Assembly: GCA_905234265.1 (NCBI GenBank)
Contig: CAJOHJ010000008.1
Location: 52,941 to 116,940, forward strand
Origin: an uncultured Prevotella sp.
Lineage (GTDB): Bacteria > Bacteroidota > Bacteroidia > Bacteroidales > Bacteroidaceae
Reading direction: 5' to 3'
DNA length: 64,000 nucleotides
The notes beneath the pieces were generated by a model. It ran no database searches, was not told the DNA's origin, and worked only from the letters and a program-made list of their open reading frames with translations. Position numbers and translations under genes: made by a program. Numbering within the stretch: position 1 is the first letter of the stretch; every line of letters starts with the position of its first letter. Below are positions 52,070-61,200 of this stretch, piece after piece.

Positions 52070-52930
52070 ATGAACACCATATTCATAGTTCTGCCCATAC
52101 TGACGCTGCTCATGTTCGACCTCGGACTGGCCCTGCGCCCTGCCGACTTCCGCATGATTGTCGAGCGTCCCAAGGCCGTCTGTGCCGGACTGCTGGGCCA
52201 GATACTCCTGCTGCCACTGATAGCATGGGCAGTGGGCAGCCTGTTCGGCGTGGAGCCACTGTTATTCCTCGGCATCATGCTCATAGCATGCAGCCCCGGC
52301 GGCAGCTCCAGCAACGTCTTCTCAATGCTTGCCGGCGGCGACGTGGCCCTCTCGGTGTCGCTCACCGCCCTCAGCAGCGTGATAACACTGTTTACGGGCC
52401 CAGCAATCATGGACTTTGCAACGAGCCACCTCGGTACCGCCATGGACGTACACCTGCCCGTAGGCAACCTGCTCGTGCAGAACCTGCTGCTCATGGCCGT
52501 GCCGATAGCCCTCGGCCTGCTCGTCAGCATCCGCTTCGGCCGCGCCGCCCAGCGCATGCATGCAGTGCTGAAGCGGCTGGCATTCCCATGCCTCATACTG
52601 CTGGCCACAGTCTTCTTCGTGCAGAACAAGGCCACCATCGTCAGCGAGTTTCCCCGGCTGGGCCTCTCCGTCACCACCCTCATCCTGCTGTCGATGCTTG
52701 GCGGCATAGCCCTCTCGCGGCTCATGGCTCTCAGCGGCCGCGAGCAGCGCACCATAGTCATCGAGATAGGCATGCAGAATGCCGCCCAGGCCATTGCCGT
52801 AGCCTGCAGCCCGTTCGTGTTCAACAACGAGGTAATGGCCACCCCCGCCATCATCTATGCGCTGATGATGAACATCATACTGCTCATCTACGTCGGCACC
52901 ACATTAGTCTCTGGCGGCAGCAAGTTGTGA
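52070..52930 (+). CDS. Bile acid:sodium symporter (BASS) family transporter
   Basis: 286 residues with about nine transmembrane helices and the family motifs LLMFDLGLALRPADF, CSPGGSSSNVFSMLAGGDVA and GIEIGMQNAAQA-like (IEIGMQNAAQAIAVA). The family moves organic anions with Na+. The last two codons and the stop lie inside the first seven bases of a CRISPR repeat (52924 on), so the original C-terminus may have been a little different. Confidence 0.88.
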   Translation: MNTIFIVLPILTLLMFDLGLALRPADFRMIVERPKAVCAGLLGQILLLPLIAWAVGSLFGVEPLLFLGIMLIACSPGGSSSNVFSMLAGGDVALSVSLTALSSVITLFTGPAIMDFATSHLGTAMDVHLPVGNLLVQNLLLMAVPIALGLLVSIRFGRAAQRMHAVLKRLAFPCLILLATVFFVQNKATIVSEFPRLGLSVTTLILLSMLGGIALSRLMALSGREQRTIVIEIGMQNAAQAIAVACSPFVFNNEVMATPAIIYALMMNIILLIYVGTTLVSGGSKL

Positions 52931-53017
52931 TTTGCTAAACAATTAGTATCTTTGTAGTAGCAACACTCGCCCGCTGCTGGCCCGCGAACAGGGCTTTGTT
53001 GTGATTTGCTAAAAAAT
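52924..53017 (+). CRISPR. Detached end of the CRISPR array: degenerate repeat, spacer, half repeat
   Basis: 52924-52967 is a repeat with two substitutions and a 3-nt deletion relative to the main array (44 nt instead of 47). 52968-52997 is a 30-nt spacer, the same length as in the main array. 52998-53017 is identical to the first 20 nt of the repeat, then identity stops abruptly. Orientation equals that of the main array. Confidence 0.88.
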
Positions 53018-53237
53018 CTTTTCGGTTGAAATAAATCAGTCCAAGCGGATAGCCTTTTAATACAGACTCAATGACAGCCACATCACGCTTACCATCGGCG
53101 TAAATATAGTTTCGCTGATACTCTGGTTGAATAGTAAACTGACCAGCCAAACCATAAAGGCCTTTGCCCTCCAGTTCGTTGTACTCGAAGCCGTCACAAA
53201 TCTGCCGGGCGGTATAGATTTTCAATTCTGTCTTCAT
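52935..53237 (-). pseudogene. Truncated DUF262 (GmrSD-like) gene, 3' end replaced by CRISPR sequence
   Basis: 100 codons. Residues 1-73 are the start of a DUF262 protein ([36 protein letters not shown]); DUF262/GmrS-type domains are DNA-associated nucleases or NTPases of anti-phage systems with a DGQQR motif just after this segment. That motif is missing: at residue 74 the frame passes into a CRISPR half repeat and the remaining 27 residues are translated spacer and repeat. Not functional. 6 nt downstream of the Fic gene, so it belonged to the same operon. Confidence 0.85.
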
Positions 53238-53243
53238 AATGTG

Positions 53244-53984
53244 TCAGTATTTGATTCTGAAATAGTCAAGTGCGGCCTTGTACTGGTCTTGCGCCGTCAG
53301 GCAGGTGTCAGTCAGGTAGCCGTCAATGTGACCCCATTCACGAAGGCCACGATAGTAGAACATCTTCAACTCGTCAGTAATGATAAACGGCACGATGCCG
53401 CAGTACAGACACTCCTTGAACATGATGAGACGCCCCACACGACCGTTGCCGTCCTGGAACGGGTGAATCTTCTCGAAGCGGACGTGCAGGTCGAGGATGT
53501 CCTTCAGCGTGTGCTGCGGCTTGTCATTATACCACTCCAAGAGTCGCTGCATGCTTTCTTGCTCCCGTTCCGGCTCACAAGTCTTCTCACCACCCACCTC
53601 GTTGGGCAGACGCTTATAGTCGCCTACGGCAAACCAGTCCTTGCGGCTGTCGCTGGTTCCCATCTTCAGGATGCTATGTAACTGCTTTATCAGTTCTTCT
53701 GTAAGCGGCTCCTCTGCCTTGTCGATAATCAGGTCGATGCAGCGGAAGTGGTTGACGGTCTCCACGATGTCATTTACATTTACCGCTTCGTCAGCAGTCA
53801 CGCCGATGGTGTTTGTCTCAAAGATATATCGCGTCTGTTCGTGCGTCAAATGACTGCCTTCTATATGGTTAGAGTTATAGGTCAGGTCTATCTGTGTCTT
53901 GTGATAGATGCTTCCTTTCATCTTCATCGCCTTCTGCTCGCGGAGTATGTCAAGCAGAGTTTGTCTATGCTGGTCGTTGTTCAT
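53244..53984 (-). CDS. Fic family protein (AMPylase-type) with N-terminal inhibitory motif
   Basis: 246 residues, apparently intact. The Fic core is HPFQDGNGRVGR at residues 174-185, a full match to HxFx(D/E)GNGRxxR. The inhibitory helix motif (S/T)xxxE(G/N) is present as SNHIEG at 38-43, making it a class II Fic protein in which Glu42 would block ATP until relieved. Substrate protein unknown. Second gene of the methylase-Fic-DUF262 run on the minus strand; starts 1 nt after the methylase stop. The only complete gene of the inserted segment. Confidence 0.92.
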   Translation of the reverse strand: MNNDQHRQTLLDILREQKAMKMKGSIYHKTQIDLTYNSNHIEGSHLTHEQTRYIFETNTIGVTADEAVNVNDIVETVNHFRCIDLIIDKAEEPLTEELIKQLHSILKMGTSDSRKDWFAVGDYKRLPNEVGGEKTCEPEREQESMQRLLEWYNDKPQHTLKDILDLHVRFEKIHPFQDGNGRVGRLIMFKECLYCGIVPFIITDELKMFYYRGLREWGHIDGYLTDTCLTAQDQYKAALDYFRIKY

Positions 53985-53985
53985 A

Positions 53986-54754
53986 TTACGATTGCTTTTT
54001 GCGGATTAGTATTCTTGCGTATGGCTTTACAGGGTAGCCATCTTCCATATAGTAAAGTTGACCTTGTCTAAGGCTGGGATTTAATTTCTTCAATTCTGGC
54101 GGGAAGGGCTTTAGTCCTAACTCTTTGCCAGAATCTCCTTCTGCAATGCCAATAATTTCAAATTGCTCTGGGCAATATTTGTCAAGGAATGATTATGGCA
54201 GGCCCATCGCTCCCTCATAGTCAGATGGGATGGCATCAGTATATGGGATTTCTATTGCATCATAATTTTCATAATGAATATAGTCTTCCCGTCCTCGTAT
54301 CTCTTTATGCTTGCTATGCTTGAAATTCTCAGCCATAGTCATTAGCTTTAGAGGCTGATTGCCATTGCAAATCATCTAAGTTTATACGTCCATCCCCAGA
54401 CACGTCCTCGGTCAGAACAAATATCTTGCCGTGCGTTTTGCTCTTGTCGTCATCGAAGTATGGCTGCCCAGTCTCAAAGAGCGTCGGCTGATATGGCATC
54501 TTGTACTTCTTGCTTTCTGGCGCATAACTGGTAGAGATAAGTTTCTTCAAGCCCAGCAGTTCAAAGTTCTGCGCAAAGAATTTGGTAAAGTTGCTCCATT
54601 CCGGGTCGTCGCAAGGCAGCAGCACCGTCTTACCACGAAACACATTTGGGTCGTAGTCCAGATAGGCGTTTATCTCCTTCTGAATGTCGGGATATTGCGT
54701 ATAGAACTCATCGTTCTTCGCCGTCTTTGCATTTGCTAAGTTCGTATTTGCCAT
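53986..54754 (-). pseudogene. EcoRI-type adenine methyltransferase with internal deletion and stop
   Basis: Starts MANTNLANAKTAKNDEFYTQ (ATG 54754), continues with DDPEWSNFTKFFAQNFELLG and TEDVSGDGRINLDDLQWQ, closely matching the N-terminus of M.EcoRI-like enzymes. At about 54350 the sequence jumps to the C-terminal part in another frame (QPLKLMTMAENFKHSKH, YENYDAIEIPYTDAIPSDYE), so the middle with the NPPF catalytic motif is deleted. A TAA follows MGLP at about 54195, after which the original C-terminus (SFLDKYCPEQFEIIG ... PYARILIRKKQS) runs to 53986. Inactive. Confidence 0.9.
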
Positions 54755-54787
54755 TATCGAATGTCTTAGGATTGAATTTACTGGATG

Positions 54788-54795
54788 CAAAGTTA
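54788..54795 (-). promoter_or_regulatory. TAACTTTG promoter element of the methylase run
   Basis: Minus-strand TAnnTTTG match 34 nt before the methylase ATG. Confidence 0.55.
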
Positions 54796-54837
54796 CTCAA
54801 TTTTATTGAGTATTGGGCAGGAATAGGACAAAAAATG

Positions 54838-55170
54838 CTAAAAATCCGGGTGCGCCGGAAAATCTGGAATAGCCCTTACGCGCTCAGGTCTGACGGCGCG
54901 GATGTTCAGCAGCAGGCGGTAATCCTTGTAATTGTTTGTAACGATAAGACCGCACTTCTACTTCATGGCCAGCACGTACTGCACGTTGTCCTCGATGTCG
55001 GTTCCTGTCTCAACGAGGGCTGCGTCGATGTCGCGATTGGTGAAGTCGATGACGTTGAAACGGTGCTGTAGGTCGCGGACGATGCGGACTATCTTTCCCA
55101 GCAATCTGCCAAAAATCTGGGATTTCAGGGCAAAGAAGAAGTGATACCCGAAGTCACCAGTGGCCAGCAC
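54838..55170 (-). pseudogene. Remnant of a PIN-domain toxin gene
   Basis: The minus strand reads FNVIDFTNRDIDAALVETG then TDIEDNVQYVLAMK, a TAG (54958-54960), then KCGLIVTNNYKDYRLLLNIR and AVRPERVRAIPDF to a stop at 54838. DIEDNVQYVLAM followed by IVTNNYKDY is the C-terminal acidic pattern of VapC/PIN ribonucleases (third and fourth metal-binding residues). The N-terminal part with the first Asp is missing and the frame has an internal stop. Confidence 0.65.
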
Positions 55171-55176
55171 ACAAAT

Positions 55177-55245
55177 TTAAGCACCATCCTCTTCGCGGTT
55201 GCTTTCGCTCTGATGATGGTGCTCGATGTATTGCTGGAGTAGAGA
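55177..55245 (-). other. Possible tail of an antitoxin gene before the PIN remnant
   Basis: Open minus-strand frame LLQQYIEHHHQSESNREEDG A-stop ends 6 nt before the PIN remnant, the usual antitoxin-toxin spacing, but begins right at the ferritin stop codon without a start. Only about 23 codons; assignment is weak. Confidence 0.3.
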
Positions 55246-55691
55246 CTACTCTTTCACGGCCCCTACGATGTCATCAATCGTAGCAACGGTGTGGCCGTCG
55301 CGGTGACGGAAGAGGTTCAGGATGTCGCGGACGGTCTTCTCTTCCTCAACCTGCTCGTCGATAAACTGATCCACGAAGTTGATGGAAGCGCGGTCGTGCT
55401 CAGAATCGGCCACGTCAGCCAGTTCGTTGATTTTCTCTGTCACCCACATCTCGTGCTTCAGGGTGCGCTCGAAGATGTCCTTCGGGTCCTGGAAGTCCTG
55501 CTCTGGGGCAAGTCGGCCATCTTCAGGGCATGCTCCTTCTCCTCGTTCGAGTGGCCGAACATCCAGGCAGCGAAGCCCTTCCAACCCTCTTTGCGGAACC
55601 AGAAAGCCATTTGCAGATAGAGGTTTGATGAGTACAACTCGGCAGTAATCTGTGCGTTAAACGCATCTTGCATTTTCTTTGAAATGTTCAT
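55246..55691 (-). pseudogene. Ferritin gene with internal out-of-frame deletion
   Basis: Start at 55691 gives MNISKKMQDAFNAQITAELY then LYLQMAFWFRKEGWKGFAAW and HSNEEKEHALKMAD, a typical non-haem ferritin N-terminus with di-iron ligands. After KMADLP the frame is lost; another frame resumes EQDFQDPKDIFERTLKHEMW and continues to DDIVGAVKE at 55246. The missing piece is about 37 nt (roughly 12-13 residues) relative to the normal length of about 160. Promoter TACCTTTG at 55737-55744 (minus strand) is intact. An iron-storage gene should be needed only in another copy. Confidence 0.85.
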
Positions 55692-55736
55692 AATGATGTC
55701 TCCTCTTTAAGTTTGTGATACGTACTTTCGTGAGAG

Positions 55737-55744
55737 CAAAGGTA
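55737..55744 (-). promoter_or_regulatory. TACCTTTG promoter element of the ferritin pseudogene
   Basis: Minus-strand TAnnTTTG match 46 nt upstream of the former ATG. Confidence 0.6.
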
Positions 55745-55910
55745 CGAAAAATAGTCCATATCTGTACAATACGGGAGTCGTTTTTTGAGATTTCTTAATA
55801 AAGTTATCATCATTAGACCTATATCCTATTTTCAGTCACAAATGATAAGCGACCATCTGTCATGATGCGAGATTTGTTGACATTGAGCGATGTGACATAG
55901 ATATCGACCG

Positions 55911-56027
55911 TCAGCATCCAAGCGCAATTACGTCGAAGAAGAGGTAATTACGCTGTCTTTCCAAGTTTTGCAAAATAAAGCGCAATCTCTTTTGATCATA
56001 GCTTACAACATGTTTGTTGAGGAAATC
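55911..56027 (-). other. 3' end of an unidentified gene, cut at the CRISPR half repeat
   Basis: An open minus-strand frame reads DFLNKHVVSYDQKRLRFILQ then NLERQRNYLFFDVIALGC and a TGA at 55911. It begins at the point where identity to the CRISPR repeat starts. I do not recognise the protein. In 55745-55910 nothing else was seen. Confidence 0.4.
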
Positions 56028-56742
56028 CTCTTTGCAGTAGCATAAACACTAATATAAACCTGGCTTTTATCTTCTCGCCTGTTGTGATTTGCTAAAAAAT
56101 TAGTATCTTTGCAGTAGCATAAACACTTTAACGCTGCACAGGCAAAATATTAACATTGTTGTGATTTGCTAAAAAATTAGTATCTTTGCAGTAGCATAAA
56201 CACTTTAATACTAATTGTGAATTGAATTCGGTGGGTTGTGATTTGCTAAAAAATTAGTATCTTTGCAGTAGCATAAACACTAAATAATACGCCTTGTTAT
56301 CAGTGAGGGCGTTGTGATTTGCTAAAAAATTAGTATCTTTGCAGTAGCATAAACACTCACCCTCAAGAACTTCAACGGCATTGTCATGTTGTGATTTGCT
56401 AAAAAATTAGTATCTTTGCAGTAGCATAAACACTTGCTTGACACCAATACTATTATCATTAGTGGTTGTGATTTGCTAAAAAATTAGTATCTTTGCAGTA
56501 GCATAAACACTTTGGTCGTTCTGAATCATTATCTTAAGTTGGTTGTGATTTGCTAAAAAATTAGTATCTTTGCAGTAGCATAAACACTTGTATAATTATA
56601 TACCTTTGTATGTAATGTGTTGTGATTTGCTAAAAAATTAGTATCTTTGCAGTAGCATAAACACTACAGGCAAAGAAGAACGCCGCCGAAGCACAGTTGT
56701 GATTTGCTAAAAAATTAGTATCTTTGCAGTAGCATAAACACT
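56004..56742 (+). CRISPR. Type II-C CRISPR array, nine intact 47-nt repeats and one half repeat
   Basis: Repeats at 56081, 56158, 56235, 56311, 56388, 56465, 56542, 56619 and 56696 (each 47 nt, identical) preceded by a partial one: only its last 22 nt (56029-56050) match. Nine spacers: eight of 30 nt and one of 29 nt (56282-56310). crRNA direction is rightward because the repeat's 5' part (GTTGTGATTTGCT) pairs with the tracrRNA. Each repeat has TATCTTTG at positions 24-31 with GTTG 19 nt upstream, a promoter match. The cas2-proximal side (56743 on) is the expected integration end. Confidence 0.97.
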
Positions 56743-56812
56743 CCGATTGCAGAAAAGTGCTGAACGTCAAGTGTTTGCAAAGAAAATTAGAAAACAAAAA
56801 ATGCTGTAAAGA

Positions 56813-56851
56813 AAAAGGAGAATTCCACATGAAAAATGGAATTCTCCTTTT
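56813..56851. terminator. Bidirectional terminator between array and cas operon
   Basis: A perfect 14-bp stem 56813-56826 / 56838-56851 (AAAAGGAGAATTCC and complement), A-rich before and T-rich after. It lies between the rightward array and leftward cas2, so would end both transcripts. Confidence 0.85.
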
Positions 56852-56925
56852 CTGTAAAAACATGTAGTTGCAGCTCTAAGAGTCCACTTCTTGGCCTTAA
56901 AAAAACAAAATAAACTACAAATATT

Positions 56926-57288
<363 letters not shown>

Positions 57289-58227
57289 CTACGACATTTC
57301 CGGATATGCAATCTTCCGCAGCTCACCGCTGAAGCACTTGTAGAGCGATGCCGTAGTCTGCGACACTGCCACCATCAGCGGACTGCGCTTGCTGCCGATG
57401 ACGACGTCGAGCGTAGGAATGGACAGCAGTTCCGCCTTAATGTCCTTGGAGAGTTCGGCATCCACGCCATATTGTTCAGTGATGTCATAGACCAGATGGT
57501 CTACGTATGGCCGGTAAGGCTCCATTATGTCATCCGCCAGGCAGTAGGCATTGTAGCGGTTGTGATGGTGAATGCCCAGTGTGGGCAGCAGGCCGCTGGC
57601 TACCAGCGAGCGGGCCACGACGGCACGCAGAATGGCATAGCCGTAGTTCAGCAGGTTGTTGGGCGCAATGCCTTCGCGGTCGCGGATGAAACCTTCGATG
57701 TGCTGTCCGAAAAGGTGCTTCCAGTAGTATACGGCTGCACGCGCCTCAAGATTGTCTGGGTCGCCGCTGCGGACGTCGTTGGCCCATATCTGCATGCACT
57801 TTGTCTCTGCATTGGACCACTGGGCGAGTACAGCCGCCTGGTTACGGATTTTATACTGCATAGTCTGTTGCCACAGCTGTTTGCGCAGTGGCAGCGATGC
57901 GTCCAGCTGGTCGCGGAACCTTTCGCTCTGAGTAGTGTTGCCAGCCAGTGGCAGCAGCAGGCCTACGGGCATGTGGCTTGAGTCGCAGGTTATTACGGCG
58001 CAGTTGTTTTCCAGCAGGGCCTCCAGTGCCCCCTGCGTTATTGTTATCTGCTTATGGTCGAGTACCAAGACGCCGATGTCCTCGATGGGGCGTGTCACCT
58101 CATTGGCTTTCTTGAACTCCTCAGACAAGTTTGTCGCCTTTTCCACTTCCGGCAGCTTTATCACCAGCTGGGCATTGTGCATCGACAAGTAGGCCGGGTT
58201 GCTGAAACAAAATGTTTTCTTAATCAT
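57289..58227 (-). CDS. cas1: CRISPR-associated endonuclease Cas1 (type II)
   Basis: 312 residues. Conserved integrase residues are visible: Glu161 in LEARAAVYYW, a His in GIHHHNRYN (about 219-221) and Asp in LADDIMEPYRPYVD. N-terminal beta domain ends near LLLPLAGN. Catalyses spacer integration with Cas2. Only 3 nt separate it from the cas9 stop, yet its base composition is markedly more GC-rich than that of cas9. Confidence 0.97.
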   Translation of the reverse strand: MIKKTFCFSNPAYLSMHNAQLVIKLPEVEKATNLSEEFKKANEVTRPIEDIGVLVLDHKQITITQGALEALLENNCAVITCDSSHMPVGLLLPLAGNTTQSERFRDQLDASLPLRKQLWQQTMQYKIRNQAAVLAQWSNAETKCMQIWANDVRSGDPDNLEARAAVYYWKHLFGQHIEGFIRDREGIAPNNLLNYGYAILRAVVARSLVASGLLPTLGIHHHNRYNAYCLADDIMEPYRPYVDHLVYDITEQYGVDAELSKDIKAELLSIPTLDVVIGSKRSPLMVAVSQTTASLYKCFSGELRKIAYPEMS

Positions 58228-58230
58228 AGG

Positions 58231-61200
58231 CTATAGTTTAATACCATTAAATTCAATGACGTTACCAAGCCAATCCGTTTTAATTTTGACACAGTAGTCT
58301 TGTATTTTTCTTGGTTTTGCACCATTATATTTGGTGCCTTGACTCATAGATAACGTAAATAACTCATTATTTTCAAAAGGCGTGCAATTAGAATAAGTGC
58401 CAAATTCTATATAATTCAGTTCTTGTTTGGGAATGGCTTTGTCTTTGTATTTGGATTTCAGCTCTTCAATATCTTCTTTAGACAAATCTTTAGGTAGGCA
58501 TATCTCTTTTGCATAATTATTGGGAATAAAGAAGCATGTGTTTCCCGTAAATTTGACTACTTTGTATATTCTTTTGGCAAAATCGGTTTTGTTACTGGTG
58601 TTGGATAGCCAGTTATTAAGTTCCTGTTCATTGTATCTTAATATTTCATCATCTTTTTTAGGCAGGTAAACTAAATCGTTTTGTTGGAGATAGAATAAGA
58701 CTTTGTCAGCTTTGTTTCCTTTATAATTTCCATTATCAGAGACTCGAAGGTCATTACAGATGCTCTTCTTTATAGATTCTATATCAATGTTTCCTTGTTT
58801 TACATAATCTTTTGCCAATGCTACGGAGTCAAATAGTGATGCAATGTCAAAGGCTCTTTTGCCTCCTTTCTCCATTACGATAAACATATAGTTGTCTCCT
58901 GTGACTACAGTTTTCTTTGCATTATTGCCATATAGTGGCTGCAGGTTGCCAGTGTCTTTTTCTTTATTGCTATACCATAGCTTAACCTTATATACAGGGG
59001 GCTTTAATGCAGATATGTTTTTTGTTTGAAACCTCGATTCATTAAAAGCAATAAGGCCTTCTCCTGTAAATGCTTCTTTCATGGATTCATATTTCTTGCG
59101 ATGGGTGTCTATTTCTTTTTTCAACACTTCATCTATTATCTGAGGAATATCCTTTGCCTTTAACATTGAGATAGCAATGGTTTTTGTGGCTCGACCATTA
59201 GTTTTTCCGTAATAAATCTCTTGGTGTAATGCGGCTCGTATCTTTAATTGCTTTTTGCCATTAAAGTCTTCTTTGATTGCCAACTTGTCTTTTGGTTTCT
59301 GTGAAACTATCATGGCTTCTAACAGGCTTTTTGCTTCTGCAACCAGATTGTTAAAGGGGGCTTCGAATTTTCGCGAACTTTCTATCTCCTGCATAATCTT
59401 GTTACGCTTTTCCTTTGGAAGATTAAAGAAAGCTTCCACGATAGTATCTTCAACAACGAAAGGAATGGAAGTTTGGTGCTTTGCTAATTCTTCCTGAAAA
59501 TATTTGTTAAGGTCATTTAGCCGCTTGATGAATTTCTCATTACACAATGCGACGACCAGAGCGTCAATAGCGTGGTGCCTATGGTCATATCGCTTGCTCC
59601 AACCTTTTATTTCATAAATATTCTTTTGAGTGGTTTTGTCATAACCCTTCTTTATCCATGATTCTTTGGGAACTCCATCTTCATTCAAGTTCCATAATTC
59701 CATTTGCTTGAAACGGGCCTCTGTAAGTTCCATAAATAGTTTTCTCAGCCCCCACTGGCTCCTGAGATAATCTGTTATGCCTCCAGTCGTTGTTTTTACG
59801 TGTTCACTTCCAACAATCTTTGCCAGTTCGTCTTTTACGGCAATAGATATGTATTGAGTATCTTTCATTTGTCTTGCAACGGGACTGGCTGGGATTTTTT
59901 CTGCTAAAAGATTCTTTTTTTTCTGGCCAAAGAAAGAACTGTTGATGTGATTAATATAATCTTCAGCGGTAAGTATTTTAAATTGAGAGCTTTGTTGACT
60001 AATGTACTCCCATGCCGTCCGATTATCTTTTTCTTCATTAATGTTACTTTCGCAAATTACTTTATTGGCAATGGAGTCGTCAAAATATCGGGATTTAGGA
60101 ATGATGTGATCTATGTTATAATAACTGTCGTCAAACAGCTTGCTAAACTCTATGGTTTTCTTTGTGTAAGGAGAAATATATGATTGTTGCTCATATAATT
60201 TGTATTTGAGGATGTTTAGGTCGGTCACTGGGACATTTTCCTGCTTTAGTCTTTCTTTGATTCTCTCATTGCTATTGCGGTTCTTGTTTTGTGCTTTAAA
60301 TATACTTTCTCTCTCTTGAGCGCTATTCTTTAAATCTCGAGCTAATTCTACCCTTATCTCTAACTCATAAGGGTTTAAATGGTATTGTTTCCATAATGAT
60401 TTTACAACTTGCATGGCTTCGTTGGTAATCTGCTCAACAATAGGATTCCTTAGATTCCTGTCAACGTATCTGATGTCATGATAATTCTTGATTTGAGGCT
60501 TAATCTCTTCCTTTGTATGTCGCCCATATACAAGGGAAGAAGCAAAGGCGTACATTAAGCCTCCATGTTCTAAAGCTTGTGGATTGTCTTTTACGAAATC
60601 TATGACATAATCTGGTAGAAGTACCCCATCTATGACTTCTCCAGTCTCTATTAGCCATTTAGTAGTCTCAAAATTCTTCTTTACAATTTCTGGGATGATG
60701 TCAGGGTTAGGTTGCATAATGGGGAGAATGTTTTCGATAGCTTTCTTTGAAAGACTTGCGTACTTTCTGGCAAACTTGATGCTTTGGGCTATTTTTAATG
60801 CCAGTTCTGTTTTTTCCTCATTTTCAAGAGCTTCTGGCAATGCATCTATGATAGACCGAACTCGTTTGGAGGTTTCATCGTATTCACTTCCTTCATGTAC
60901 ATTGTTATATACAGCTTCCCAGATGCTTTCAATAAGGGATGTGTCAGGTTCGCAATAGTCCGTAAGAATCTTTTTGATGGAGATTTGTGTGTCACAACCA
61001 GATAGTTTGGCTTTAACATGTAGGCCGTTCAAGAATTCAGATTTGTCACTTGCCAAATTAACAATTTTGTATACTTCATTAAAACTTAATTGTTTCTGAT
61101 TCTGTAGTCTATTATAAATTGTGTATTTCTGTTCATCAGTCAAATAACGGTTTTGGTATTGCAAAACAAACTTACCTTTTTTCTCATTCCATACCTGCTG

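Noticed and set aside
52924..53017. Independent second CRISPR array
   Set aside because: Only one spacer and one and a half repeats are present and the half repeat is complementary in extent to the partial repeat at 56029; a split single array is more economical.
52931..56003. Insertion sequence or prophage as carrier of the inserted segment
   Set aside because: No transposase, integrase or terminal inverted repeats were found at the edges, which are CRISPR half repeats.
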